NCBI GenBank assembly: GCA_028753945.1
Contig: JAPNXP010000006.1
Location: 4,092,001-4,156,000 of the forward strand
Source: Hexactinellida sp. DTS-2022
Taxonomy: Eukaryota > Porifera > Hexactinellida
Reading direction: 5' to 3'
DNA length: 64,000 nt
The notes under the pieces are model-generated. The model was not told where the DNA came from. It searched no databases and worked only from the letters and a program-made list of their open reading frames with translations. A program made the position numbers and the translations under genes. This document shows, piece after piece, positions 9,244 through 20,052 of the stretch. Within the stretch, counting starts at the first letter, position 1. Every line of letters begins with the position of its first letter.

Positions 9244-11008
9244 ATGGCAACAGAGCAGAGCGATAAAATAACTATAACAGAAGAGCCTACTGAGTCCCTA
9301 AAGTTTGAAATAGTTCAGGAATCTGGTGAGGGCAAAGAGATTTTATTGGAAAGACCGAAGAATGGAAATGAACCTAATGATCAAATAGAAACGGCTGAAG
9401 AAGTTATAGAACTCACTGAAGAGGAAAAAGCAGAATTAGTGATTAGAAATGAAGAGATTGCAAGGAAAAGGGAAGTTGAAATAAAGTTGTTGTACGAGCT
9501 AGGAGATAAGTTTACTCCTTCGGAAGTTAGTGATATTAAAATCCATATTACGATTGATATAGCAGATTGGAAGAGAGCTATGAATGGGTATGATCTAATT
9601 AGGTATTTGCACGAGCTCAGTGAGAGAGATCCTAAGCCGAGTTTGTACATTACTGGAAAGTTAGACCATCCACCGGTATTTACAGCAAAGAAGATTGGAC
9701 ATTATCTCTTTCGGTTAGGTAAGTACAGTAAACTAAATAACTGCTTATAACGAAATGGATATTCCCCCAGAGCACTAAATGCAGTAATTATTATCCGCTT
9801 ATAACGAATATAACGAAGGGATTTACAGTCCCAAGCACTTCGTTATAACGAGAGTTCACTGTATACGATGATGATGACGAAACAAAAAAATAAAAAACCG
9901 GGGGCCATCGAAGTGTGTTTGTATTAATCGGTTAGGTAAGTAAGTAATAAAAGTTACACAAAAATACTCAGCGCATGCGGTGCATTTAGAGAAGGGTGCA
10001 AAGAATATTCGAAATGAATGAACTAACCTTTTTCCTAAATGAACTGATATTAGAATTTCGTTCGTTATGATTATTAAGTCAAGAAAACCTGTTCTAGAAT
10101 TAGACGGTCTATAGTCTATAAGTTTAATTCTTATTAAAAGGACTGAATTAATTAGGTAAAAAGGAGTTGAGTAACGAAGCTAGGTGCATCGAGATACTAA
10201 CCAGTATGGATAAAGTAAGCGAGGATTCCACTGTAGAGAGTTTATTCCAGAGCTTGCTGAATAAGATAGCAACAGAGGGGGAGTACAATACTTTGTTTAC
10301 AGAACTGAGGTATAAGACCAAAACGAATCCGAGCCATATTGGGCAGGTTAGCTATCCCATTCAACAACATACTTGCCAACACTCCTAGATCAGTGCTTTT
10401 ACCTTAATATTAGGGGGTGTTAAAACGTTACGTAACGCAAAAATTCAGGAAAATTACTCCCTATGTAAGTTGTAACGTTTTTTGGACCATTTTGTAAAAT
10501 TCATAAATCCTTATAAATTTCCAGCGAATTTGCAGTACAGTGATGTTCGCCGAAAAGCAATATTGCTCTATTAGCAAGTTATTTCAGTTCCTAAGCGAGC
10601 ATTTAATGTTAATTCTGTCGTCTAATAGCAAGTTTGCCAATTAGCAAGCAAATTTCATGCAAAATGCGACTTGCTATTACGCGAACACCATTGTATATCA
10701 ACGGGAAATATAAGCGGTTGGTAAGTATGCAACAATTAGATAAGTACCATAAGTTTATTGTATTCTGTGTTGAGTAGATTTTAGAGGATTTGGCTGAAGA
10801 AGAGTTCTTCAAAAGAAACTTAGTAGAATTCTGTGCAACACTTGACTACAAAGGGTTGTATAAATGGAGGGAGGAAATACAAAACCAGTATATACTGTCG
10901 TTTGATACGAGATACACGGATAAAGAATTTCAAGATATTTTCCTGAGATTGGCTAGGGATCGTGCGGCTACCGAACCGACAAGACAGCCAGAAGAAATTT
11001 ATGATTAA
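9244..11008 (+). CDS. Orphan family protein, paralogue 1 (3 exons, 295 aa)
   Basis: Exons 9244-9718, 10156-10346, 10787-11008; phases 1 and 0; CDS 888 nt. The product has an acidic N-terminal tail (about 1-65), a conserved core starting at LTEEEKAEL, then SEVSDIKIHITIDIADWKRAM, and helical segments ending ...FFKRNLVEFCATLDYKGLYKWREEIQNQY. It is predicted soluble and mostly helical, without signal peptide or membrane segment. I do not recognise the family. Its tandem neighbour (11728-13928) aligns along the whole length, including splice positions, so the models support each other. Intron 1 starts gtaag-TA and is followed immediately by a family B element; intron 2 holds a family D element. 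Confidence 0.7.
9726..9861. mobile_element. MITE family B, at +8 of an intron
   Basis: TA-flanked, left end CAGTAAACTAAATAACTGCT, right end the inverse of CAGTGAACTCTCGTTATAAC. The left TA forms bases +6/+7 of intron 1 of paralogue 1. Confidence 0.75.
10538..10693. mobile_element. MITE family D
   Basis: TA-flanked; CAGTGATGTTCGCCGAAAAG ... gcgaacaccattg. It carries the repeated internal word attagcaag typical of the family. It lies in intron 2 of paralogue 1. Confidence 0.75.
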
Positions 11009-11727
11009 TAACTGATTGAAAACACAGGTTCTATAAACTGAGTTATACTTTGTATATATAGTGTGGTGTATACGTTATAGATAAGGTATAACTTATATGT
11101 AGACCGTCTATTTATAGACCAGTTTTTCTTGACTTAAATAGTACAGTGGATACCGGTTATAAGCACATCGTCGGGAACTGCATATAATGTTCTTATAACC
11201 GACATAAATTATATAGGGTATATGGCAACCGTTTTCCAACATAGTGTTCTTATATCCGATATGTTCTTATAACCGGTGTGCTTATATCCGACATCTACTG
11301 TATTACCATAGACGGCAGGGCTTTTGGTCTACAGAATTTATAGACGGTCTACAACTTTTTGCTTAGTTTGTATGGGCTTATATAGACCGTATACATATAA
11401 GGAAGTTCTACAGATAGATACATTAGTTATTACAGTCGTTGATTTTAACTTAAACTGAATAGTGCAATTTTTAATATGATAAATACGTAGATTATTGCAT
11501 AAAATAGTTCACAATTCAATTTAGCCGATTGCGTAAACAATTGTTTCTATAAATATTCTGGTTAGAGTCTACTGGAAATTTAAATCTAAAATATACTGGA
11601 AATTTATGGTCTATAAGAGGCATAATCACAATATCCAATTACTATTACTATTCAGGACTGAATATAAATTGGAGAATTAACATTAGGTTTGTAATTAAAG
11701 AATTATAATTGTGTGTGAGCTTGAATA
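11009..11727. other. Spacer with nested repeats
   Basis: Contains a repeat I recognise from 16970-17040 (tttcttgacttaaatagta ... gcttttggtctacag ... tagcttagtttgtat), split by a complete family C element at 11144-11300. TATAGACCGTC-like ends recur near 10107 and 11395. The 3' part is the presumed promoter of paralogue 2. Confidence 0.55.
11144..11300. mobile_element. MITE family C, nested in another repeat
   Basis: CAGTGGATACCGGTTATAAG to its inverse, 157 bp, TA on both sides. The flanking sequence matches the uninterrupted repeat at 16970-17040, which shows the insertion point directly. Confidence 0.8.
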
Positions 11728-13928
11728 ATGTCAACAGAAGATAATGGAAACATGGATGTTTCTGAGGGGAAAAATGAACAAATGGACGTGACTGAAAAAG
11801 ATCAAATTGAAAAAGACGATAGTGAAACAGACCAAACTGAAAATAAAGATGAACAAATGGAAGTGACGGAGAAAAAGGATGAAAAGCCGCCTACAATTGG
11901 AGGGACAGGGCCAATTGTGATTCCTATCGAGGAACAGAAGTTAATATTCGGAGTAGACAAGCTAAGACCAGAAAGAAGTATGTATATGCTTTGTATAGTG
12001 CGCCCCCGTTATTACGTTATTATGTTACAGTATAACCTAGCTAATTCGAACAGGAGATTCAAAACTATTTTTCGTATAAATTTGGGAAAAATCATAAATA
12101 CAGTCGACTCTGCTTAATAGAGCTACCGGTTAATTACTAGATTTATCCGCTTAATCGGGTCAAAATGTCACAGGATTTATAGGATGGAATTTAACAATAT
12201 AATGTACGTCTAACAATAGGTAGTTGCATATCAATAACTAGGTATTAACAATAGATATTAACGTCTAACAATAGGTATGTACGACCTGCTACGAAACTCA
12301 GACCCAGAGGTCGAACTAACGGAGGAAGAGAAAGAAGAATTAAAAAGAAAAAAGGAATTAAAGGCTGAAAGGAAAATATGGGAGAAAGAGCTACTGCATA
12401 AAATGGGAGAAAAGCTAACTAGAATAGAAGTCAGTGATATTAAAATTCATTTCAAGATTGATATATACGAATGGAAGAAGGCAATGACAGGACCTGAATT
12501 GATGGAATATTTTGATAAACTTAGTCAAAGAGAACCGACACCGAATAAATACAATCCCGGGAAATTTGATCACCCGGCTAAGTTTGATGCTAAAGTGATT
12601 GGAGGTTACTTAAAGCGGTTAGGTAAGTAGTCAGGTTATTGAATTATGAGCATTCGAGGGATCAAAAGTTGTGTTTATAAAAGCGAACGCAATTTAATGC
12701 AAACCCTATGTAAGTTGTTAAATTGGGACCATACATAAAATAAGTTTTCATATAAGCAAATGGAAAAATGTTGACAATAAGCAAAACTACTGTATATGTT
12801 TCGAATTGTAAATAGGGCATATTATATATCGGCTAACACCTTTTCTATATAAAAGCACGGCTTCTACTGTACACTCTTTGCCGAATAAGTTTCTTTTTGC
12901 CGAATACACCAAAAGTGTCTTAAAACCACCAGGCTTTGACTATTTTACACTATATTACATATTTAACTACAGTAGATACCGGTTATAAGAACAGATCGGA
13001 TATAAGAACATTATATTGTAAACGGTTGCCATATACCCTGTATAATTAATCCCGATTATAAGAACTCTATATGCAGTTCCCGACGATGTTCTTATATCCG
13101 GCATCCACTGTATTAGGTAAATGGGAACTGAGTAACGAAGCGAGATGGATCGAAGTTATAACGAGCATGCAGGAACCTGATGAAGAACTAACTGTAGAGC
13201 ATTTCTTCAGAAACATGGTCGCTACACTAAGAATGCCTGACAATGATCATTTGTTGAATGAACTCAAGCAGAAGACTAGAACAAAGCCAAAATACATTGG
13301 ACAGGTTGTATTATGCTTATATATCGGCAAACACATTTGCAACATACAGTAAACTCCCGTTATACAGAAGCGTGATAGTATAACGAAATAACCGCTTATA
13401 ACGAATGGAGATTTCCCCCAAGAGCACTAAATGCATTAATTATTATCCGCTTATAACGAATATCCGGATATAACGAAGGAAATTACAGGTCCCAAAAACT
13501 TTGTTATAACGAGAGTTCCCTTATCCGTGTTCCTATTAAAACGAGAGTCTACTGTATGTAGTTAATTTCCAAGGGTTAATCGAAAACCAGTAAACATGAC
13601 AGAAAACATAAAATGACTTTGTCAGTACATGAATTTCCATTAGAAAAGTACTTTGCAAAAAAGTAGTTGTAAAGTGTTTTATCCTATTTTCCAAATATAG
13701 CTTTTAGAGGATTTGGGTGAAGAAAGTTTCTTCAAAAGGGATCTAATCGAGTACTGCGCTACTCTCGATGTCAGGAGGTTATTCCATTACAGGAAACTAC
13801 TACAGGATAACTACCTTATGGGGTTCCATACAAGGTATACTGAAGAGGGATTTCAAACTTATTTTCTGAGAATGGCAAGAAACCTTGCACAGTCTGAACC
13901 TCCAAGAGAAAAGCCAAAGCATGAATAA
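11728..13928 (+). CDS. Orphan family protein, paralogue 2 (4 exons, 325 aa)
   Basis: Exons 11728-11977, 12302-12622, 13117-13304, 13710-13928; phases 1, 1, 0; CDS 978 nt. The N-terminal tail is highly acidic and repetitive (MDVTEKDQ / MEVTEKKDE). The core then matches paralogue 1: LTEEEKEEL, EVSDIKIHFKIDIYEWKKAM, ELSNEARWIEVITSM and FFKRDLIEYCATLD. It has one more intron than paralogue 1, between the tail and the core. A family E end lies in that intron; family K begins at about +6 of intron 2; family C ends six bases before the exon-3 acceptor. No recognised domain. A soluble, helical, intracellular protein is inferred. Confidence 0.7.
12101..12192. mobile_element. MITE family E, half copy
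   Basis: Left half only: CAGTCGACTCTGCTTAATAG followed by the ccggttaat and ggatttataggatgg blocks; the right terminus is missing. It lies in intron 1 of paralogue 2. Confidence 0.6.
12628..12765. mobile_element. MITE family K, partial
   Basis: AGTCAGGTTATTGAATTATG followed by the family blocks aaaccctatgtaagttgtta and ttgggaccata. The end lies within the donor region (intron position about +6) of intron 2 of paralogue 2. Confidence 0.6.
12970..13110. mobile_element. MITE family C abutting a splice acceptor
   Basis: CAGTAGATACCGGTTATAAG to ggcatccactg, TA on both sides. The right TA is followed by ttag and exon 3 of paralogue 2, so the element supplies the branch/pyrimidine region of this acceptor. 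Confidence 0.75.
13347..13554. mobile_element. MITE family B
   Basis: CAGTAAACTCCCGTTATACA ... gagagtctactg, TA-flanked, with the internal family word cccccaagagcactaaatgc. It lies in intron 3 of paralogue 2. The right end is fused to a family A-like end. Confidence 0.75.
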
Positions 13929-14398
13929 CTGGGGTGAAAGGATGCCAGTTTTGATATTTGTTTGTAGTTATCAGTAAAGTATACATAGAGTGTGGTGTAA
14001 ATTTCAAGAAACAAACTGTATGTATCCATATTAAGCTAGGGTTTTAAGGGAAAATATCGTATTTACCCGAATACAGTAAAACCTTCAGAAAGTGAACACT
14101 CTGGACTATATTATGTGGGATTGGACAATTATAAGTTACGTAATTAATTAAGGAATTGCAACATCATAGTGCTCATATAAATTACTATAATGATTAGTTT
14201 AACGGGTTCTATATTTAGTACACACACTGTCACAGATCCTAAATATCTAATTCCATTTAAATGAATGCAATGATTAGGCGCTCTCAAATTTCATAAATAT
14301 GAATTCAAAATTGAAATGCTATATTGAATAATTTTTTACTTCCCATATATAATTCATACAAAACTCCCGCATATAACACAGTATTTCGCAAATAAATT
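13929..14398. other. Spacer upstream of ABCG gene
   Basis: A lone MITE left end (cagtaaaaccttcagaaagt, 14083) is seen; otherwise AT-rich DNA without coding signal. It must include the ABCG promoter. Confidence 0.4.
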
Positions 14399-16848
14399 AT
14401 GGTAGAATTTGCGTTGGAATATTCTTTGAGTGTAGATGTATTCGATTCCCGTCAGTCCCAATTCAAGAGGGTGCTACACCAGATAAGGGGGAGTGTCCGT
14501 AAGGGAGAAATGGTGGCCGTTATGGGCCCCAGTGGTAGCGGTAAGACCACGCTACTCAATACACTGGCAGGTAATGCTGGGAGTGTGTATGGGTGGATTA
14601 ATATACAGGGACAAGTGGCAACCAAGCAACTACAGAAACGCATTGGTATGTTGATATATAAGTAGCTTTTGTATCATATAATTACGGTAACATGTACCAG
14701 TTTTCTTTTGCATACGTATTAACGAACTGAAATCAATCACTTAAAATGGCCAACTAAATTCAAATAACACTACAGTTGAAACCGTTTTTTTCTAACCAAT
14801 TCTTTGCAGGGAAATAATGTAAGGAAAATCCGATAGTTAGAATAAACCGATTGAAAATAGTCAAAATACAACAAAATTGGAATTTTTTACACATTTAGAA
14901 TAAATAATACTGTGGAGTTCGCTTAATAGCAACCCGTGTTGCCACTAAATCTGGTTGCTAATAGGGGAATTAAATTAACAGTATTATCACACTTGGGACC
15001 CGAAAAGCGGTTGCTAATAAAGCAATATAATTTGAATATAGCTAATAAGGGGAGTTGCTAATAAGCATAAAAGTCCACTGTAGTTAGAAAAACCGGTTTC
15101 GACTGCACCATATAACAAGCAGTACATTGCTTATACTGACTAACTATCTTACAGGGTACGTTCTGCAAGAAGACAGTTTCCTGGCTAACCTAACGCTGCG
15201 AGAAACGCTGCTATTCATGGCAGTGGTTAAGATGGAGCGGAGAATTCCTTTCTCCGAGAAGAAGCGACGAGTGGACAGTATAATACAAGCGCTGGGTCTA
15301 GATATGTGTTGTAACACTATAGTGGGGGGGCCAGGAAAGCGCGGGCTGAGTGGAGGTGAGAAAAAGCGCGCGAATATCGCGTGTGAGATGCTAGCCGAGC
15401 CGAGTATACTCCTGTTAGACGAACCAACTTCCGGTCTAGACAGTACCTACGCTTATACTATGATACAGCAACTTAGGAACCTATGTAACACAAGAGGCAT
15501 TGCAATAGTGGCTTCAATCCACCAACCAAGTTCTGAGCTCTTCCACTCATTCGATTCTCTGCTAGCGCTTAGCTTAGGACGCACTGTGTACAGTGGTCCT
15601 GTAGGAGGGTTAGTGGGGTATTTGGATAAGGTAGGGTTACCTTGTCCGTCTTATTACAACCCGGCAGATCATCTTATGAACCAAAGTGTGATGGTGGATA
15701 GCAGTAGGAAGTTGATTACTCTTTGGAGCGAGAGAGAGATTGAGAGTACAGTGGTTATGAATGGTAAGGCAGGGTTTTGTGATGTAATGGATACGGATAA
15801 ACCTGTTGCACATTTGTCTGCAACAAAATCGTTGAATTTCTGCCAACACTCGACTTACCCTAGTTCTTGGTTAACTCAGTTTGCAGCTATTTTATGGCGG
15901 ACTTACAAGAACTCAAAAGCTCTTATAATAAGCACACATATGACCAGTACAATGATATTCACTGCTTTGATAGTAGGTTTTGCTTACTTCCAAATGCCGC
16001 ATACTGAAGAGTACATTAATGATAGATATGGACTAGTTTTCTTCGTGTTACTTTACTTAACGTTTATGTCTGCTTTTAATAATCTCATTACTTTCGCGGC
16101 AGAACGTAATGTAGTGGAAAAAGAACGAGCTTCCGGTTTATATCACATTTCTGCTTATTACGCGGCTAAAAGCATAGCAGAACTACAATTTCAGTTTATA
16201 TTACCAAGTCTCTTCTTTAACATTATATACTGGATGTCAGGGCTGCATAAACTACCTGAAGACTTACCTATGTATATTGCACTATGGTTGGTGTTGTTGT
16301 TGTTGATAACAGCTGGTAGTAGTGTTGGTTCGTTCTTTGGAGCATATTTTATTGAAACTGGTTTAGCAATTTTGTATATGCCGGTGCTTATATTAGCATG
16401 GATGCTTTTCGGTGGTTTTTATTCGCGATTACTTCCATCTTGGTTGGTGTGGGTGAGTTATTTATCACCGATTAATTACGGGTTTGACGCTGGTTTGCAA
16501 GTGGTATTTACGGGAAATATGATCATTCAATGTCGAGGCAATAACAATTCTATTTTTGCTGTGTGCAATAATAGAGTTACTACAAATGTGACTGGATTAG
16601 ACGTGTTGAGATATGGTGATATTATAATAGATTTTCCGCTATGGTTTAATTTGCTTGTGTTGTTCTTGACAGTTGTGATATTTCGGAGTTTAGCGTATTT
16701 AACTCTTCGGTTCCTGAATAGACCGAATAATCTTATAACTCGCACCAAACAGAAGATTCATAATATTGTATGGACACGGTATAATATGTACAAGGAGAAA
16801 TTTCTGTATTTATGTAGTAAGAAATATTCCTATTCTACTCAAGTGTGA
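14399..16848 (+). CDS. ABCG-family half-transporter, 2 exons, 646 aa
   Basis: Exons 14399-14645 and 15155-16848 (phase 1; CDS 1941 nt). Nucleotide-binding domain first, as in ABCG proteins: Walker [10 protein letters not shown] (about 43-51), Q-loop in YVLQEDSF, signature [15 protein letters not shown], Walker [15 protein letters not shown]-loop [11 protein letters not shown]. Then a six-helix ABC2-type membrane domain (about 270-640) with the family motif [21 protein letters not shown] and a Cys-bearing extracellular loop ([15 protein letters not shown]) before the last helix. The length is right for a half-transporter that dimerises. The export substrate cannot be told; sterols, lipids or xenobiotics are the usual ABCG cargoes. 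The intron holds a family F element with a family D element inside it. AATAAA is at 16932. Confidence 0.93.
14773..15105. mobile_element. MITE family F interrupted by family D
   Basis: Left end CAGTTGAAACCGTTTTTTTC at 14773; right end ggtttcgactg at 15095-15105. The halves are separated by the family D copy at 14910-15080. Lies in the ABCG intron. Confidence 0.75.
14910..15080. mobile_element. MITE family D nested in family F
   Basis: CTGTGGAGTTCGCTTAATAG ... aaaagtccactg with TA on both sides and the family word ttgctaata repeated. It lies entirely inside a family F element. Confidence 0.75.
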
Positions 16849-17582
16849 TATTTAGTTTATTAGATTTATGTTCTTATCCAGTTATGTATTTATCCATGGT
16901 ATTTATGATTCGTTTATTGTTATTTATATCAAATAAAACTGTGTTTAGATAAAGAAATATAAGTTTTCTTGACCTAAATAGTAATAACTATAGACAGCAA
17001 GTGCTTTTGGTATACAAATTTTTAGCTTAGTTTGTATTGACTTAATAAAAACAACTTCCAATTTCCTTATGGCACGTAACACCTTCACAAATGGGTTTTG
17101 ATAGCTTGAGGTTAAATGACATGACGAAAAATCTAAAATTACAGCTGTGCCGATAGCATTTTATTTTGGAGGCACGTCAATCAACAAACCACGAAACTAT
17201 TGTGCGTCTAAAGAAATGTTGTTGGCACAGCTGTAATTTTAGATTTTTCTTAGTTATTTTTTTGTAACGTATCCAAGGGGAAGGGGATCAATCAATGTGT
17301 GACAGACCATCCTTTTAATATTAAAAATGGTCCTTTTCCTGGAATTTTGCTTTACGTAACTTTTGAACGACATACTTAATTAAACTCACTTTGTGTTGAA
17401 CCAAATTCTTGCAGAAAATTAAAAAAATCTTGATTATTATCATCCCCCCTGAATAAGCCTATATAAAGGCACAAGACAAAACAATTTAATTGAATAATTA
17501 ATGTTTAAAGATAATCCATTAAATAACATATCTAAAGAATAGCATGCTAATTCACCAGTGCGTCCATGGTGCGAATCTATAC
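16849..17582. other. Intergenic with family I, G and H repeats
   Basis: Convergent space between ABCG (+) and the mucin-like gene (-). The repeat of 16966-17050 matches the one split at 11144. A family G palindrome lies at 17126-17249 and a family H remnant at 17264-17372. Confidence 0.55.
17126..17249. mobile_element. Family G palindromic element
   Basis: Termini aaaaatctaaaattacagct and its inverse, about 25 bp each, with a short unique middle. A fragment of the same terminus is embedded at 3600-3640. It lacks the CAGT ends of the other families. Confidence 0.65.
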
Positions 17583-18915
17583 TTATATCTTTACTTCTGC
17601 GAAAGATGGCATCGCGTCTTCTAGCGTGGGGGCTCTCGCGTAAGCGCCTTTATTGCCGCGACCGGAAGCGAAGTTCTTGTAGAAATAAGCTTTCAGCTAA
17701 GAGAATAGATCTGGTTAACAAGTACAGTAGAACCTCGTTAGTGGGAACACGCTTAATACGAACACTATTCCAGTTCCCTTCAAAGTAGTATTTTCAATAC
17801 AAACGACACCAGTTAATACAATTCTGGATAGGGGGAACACATTTTACGGTCCCCTGGTATTCGTATTACGTATTAAAGAGGTTCTACTATCGATGATATT
17901 TGTATTTTCAGGTTGAATCAATTAAATCGGGGAAACCCCAAAAAATTCCCCCAAATCTTAAAATCCAAGGATTTTGCGTTTAATAACTTGTCTTATAACT
18001 CGCTATTATCCATGTGTGTACAGTAGATGCCGGATATAAGAACACCGGTTGTAAGAACATTATATGCAGTTCCCGACGATGTTCTTATAACCGGCATCCA
18101 TTGTATTAACTCACCTTTCGCCTGCTTATGTACAGGAAGTAGAGAGAGAATATTGCCATAAGAGAGCAGAATAATAGGAAAAAGAAGAGAGAAGATGTGT
18201 AGAAATGTTTCTGAGAGGGATTTGTCTTACTGGGAGATTTTGATGTCTCTACTACAATCGTTAATTCATCTTTAGTTGTCTCAATTCTGTCTTTGCTTGA
18301 AACATTAGTAGGTTGTGTAGTTGTGTTTGTAGTAGCAGTTGTATGGGCTGGTGTAGTAGTATTATCAGTTTTTGTTGTTGCTGTTGTTGTTGTTTGTTTT
18401 GTGGTAGTTTCTACTTCTTCTTCCTTTTGCATTTCTGTAATTCCACCCAATCCAAAATTAAGACCATTTAACATTCGTTGTAACTCTTTAATGTTATGTG
18501 TCATTTCTGTATCAGAATTATGTAGTAACAAATCAAATATTTCCTTTTCTATACCGTGTAGCTTGCTTTCTGTAACTTCAGTTTTGTCCTCTTCTGGTTC
18601 TGCTGTATCCGTGGGACCTTCATTATCAGGTATATCCGTGGTTTCCTTTTCACTTGAAACTGTGGTACCCTTATTATCAGGTATAACCGTGGTTTCCTTT
18701 TCACTTGAAACTGTGGTACCCTTATTATCAGGTATAACTGTGGTACCCTTATTATCAGGTATAACCGTGGTAATCAGAGTATTAGTTGAATCGATGATAT
18801 CCCCATCTGGTGGCTTATCAACCGGGTTTCCACCTTGCGCTGCTATTTCTATTGAGCTGTGGAGCAGAATTAGAGACAGGATCAACACACAACTCCATAG
18901 GTACTTTGTCTTCAT
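17583..18915 (-). CDS. Mucin-like single-pass membrane protein with separate cytoplasmic exon, 304 aa
   Basis: Exons 18915-18115 and 17696-17583, phase 0, CDS 915 nt. A cleavable signal peptide (about 1-27, Leu/Ile core, ending near AAQGG) is followed by an ectodomain rich in Thr, Ser and Pro. It holds imperfect tandem repeats around VIPDNKGTTV / SSEKETTV (about 50-100) and a poly-Thr region (about 170-215), both likely O-glycosylated. The membrane span (about 241-262, Phe/Leu/Ser-rich) ends in ISRRK. Exon 1 would otherwise stop two codons after a perfect AAAG-gtgagt donor; the downstream exon (acceptor ctcttag) adds a 37-residue tail rich in Gly, Ala and Tyr ending EVKI, which fits a class II PDZ ligand. 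The intron carries family A and C elements. Ligand and function are unknown. Confidence 0.65.
17725..17889. mobile_element. MITE family A in intron of mucin-like gene
   Basis: CAGTAGAACCTCGTTAGTGG to gaggttctacta, 28 bases from the acceptor of the cytoplasmic exon. TA flank on the left. Confidence 0.75.
18021..18103. mobile_element. MITE family C, short copy near a donor
   Basis: CAGTAGATGCCGGATATAAG to ggcatccattg with TA flanks, 83 bp. It ends 11 bases from the exon-1 donor of the mucin-like gene. Confidence 0.75.
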
Positions 18916-19042
18916 GCTGTGATATTATCTAGCTTAGTAACGGTAACTTGCAATAGATATTCACAGGAATAAAAGCAGTAAAACCTCCTATTAGGAATTA
19001 ATGAACAGTTTTTACTTGTGTCTATATAGAAGTTTAACTATA

Positions 19043-19364
19043 CAGTAGAGCCTTAATACGTACTCAAAGGGACCGTCAAAATATATACAGTCGACTCCGC
19101 TTAATAGAGTCACCTCGGGACCAGGTTACTTTGACCCGATTAAGCGGAGAAATCTATAAACCGAAAATATTTTAAGTCAAACTGTCATTCCATCCTATAA
19201 ATCCTGTGAAATTTGACCCCAATAAGCGGAGAAATATATTAACCGGTGGCTCTATTAAGCGGAGTAGACTGTACTTCATATTAACCAGTGTCATATTGAA
19301 AAGGCTTTAAAGAGGACTGAAATGTGTACGTATTGACAGTGTTCGTAATAACGAGGTTAAATTG
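19043..19364. mobile_element. MITE family A interrupted by family E
   Basis: Left end cagtagagccttaatacgta and right end gttcgtaataacgaggtt flank a complete family E copy. Confidence 0.65.
19088..19271. mobile_element. MITE family E nested in family A
   Basis: CAGTCGACTCCGCTTAATAG at the left and its inverse at the right, TA on both sides, 184 bp. Confidence 0.8.
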
Positions 19365-19587
19365 CATTTACTATAAACTTGGTTGGGATTACTAATGCTA
19401 GCAATTAGGTATATGTAGGTTTCTGGGATATTATATCAATTTATATGATTGCATTTATGCATACAATCAAGCCACATTATCTATCCTACCAACATATAAT
19501 ATATTTATGTCATAGAAATCTGAGTGTACCATGGATATTCTAGTCTAATAGTAATGTTGACCGTTACTTATTATGGCAATATAATTA

Positions 19588-19728
19588 CAGTGGTGTTAGC
19601 GTAATAGCAAGTCACATTTTGCACCAAATATGCTTGATAATAGAGGAACAGAATTAACATTAAATGCTCGCTTGGGGACTGAAATAAATTGATAATAAAG
19701 CATTATTGCTATTAGGCGAACACCACTG
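19588..19728. mobile_element. MITE family D, complete
   Basis: CAGTGGTGTTAGCGTAATAG to ggcgaacaccactg, TA-flanked, 141 bp. Confidence 0.8.
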
Positions 19729-19772
19729 TACCTCTATTACTATAATCAGGGAATTGTAGATAATTAAATATA

Positions 19773-19960
19773 CAGTCGACTCCGCTTAATAGAGCCACCG
19801 GTTAATAGATTTCTCCGCTTATTGGGGTCAAATTTCACAGGATTTATAGGATGGAATGACAGTTTGACTTAAAATATTTTCGGTTAATAAATTTGTCCTA
19901 TTAATCGGGTCAAAGTAACCTGGTCCCGAGGTGACTCTATTAAGCGGAGTCGACTGACTG
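19773..19960. mobile_element. MITE family E, inverted relative to the copy at 19088
   Basis: Reads as the reverse complement of 19088-19271 block for block (cggttaatagatttctccgc first, gggaccaggt last). The right terminus carries a duplicated actg. The pair could fold as a long hairpin about 500 bases apart. Confidence 0.75.
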
Positions 19961-20052
19961 TACGTACTTCGAAAGCGAAAAGCAGATTTACACTTGCCTT
20001 ATAAAGTATTCAGAATCATAATTCAAAACTGTTAAAAGTACAAATAGAATAA

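Larger units (their letters stand above)
18916..20052. other. Repeat-rich spacer
   Basis: Four MITEs lie here: A (19043-19364) with E inside it (19088-19271), D (19588-19728) and E (19773-19960). The rest is AT-rich without coding potential. Confidence 0.6.

Noticed and set aside
17558..17788. Plus-strand open frame of 76 codons
   Set aside because: It is the antisense of the mucin-like gene's cytoplasmic exon and then runs into a family A element; the minus strand has splice sites and phase agreement.
18293..18922. Long plus-strand frame of 209 codons rich in Val and Ser
   Set aside because: Antisense of the Thr-rich ectodomain repeats; complement of ACN codons gives Val/Ser/Cys runs. No independent gene evidence.
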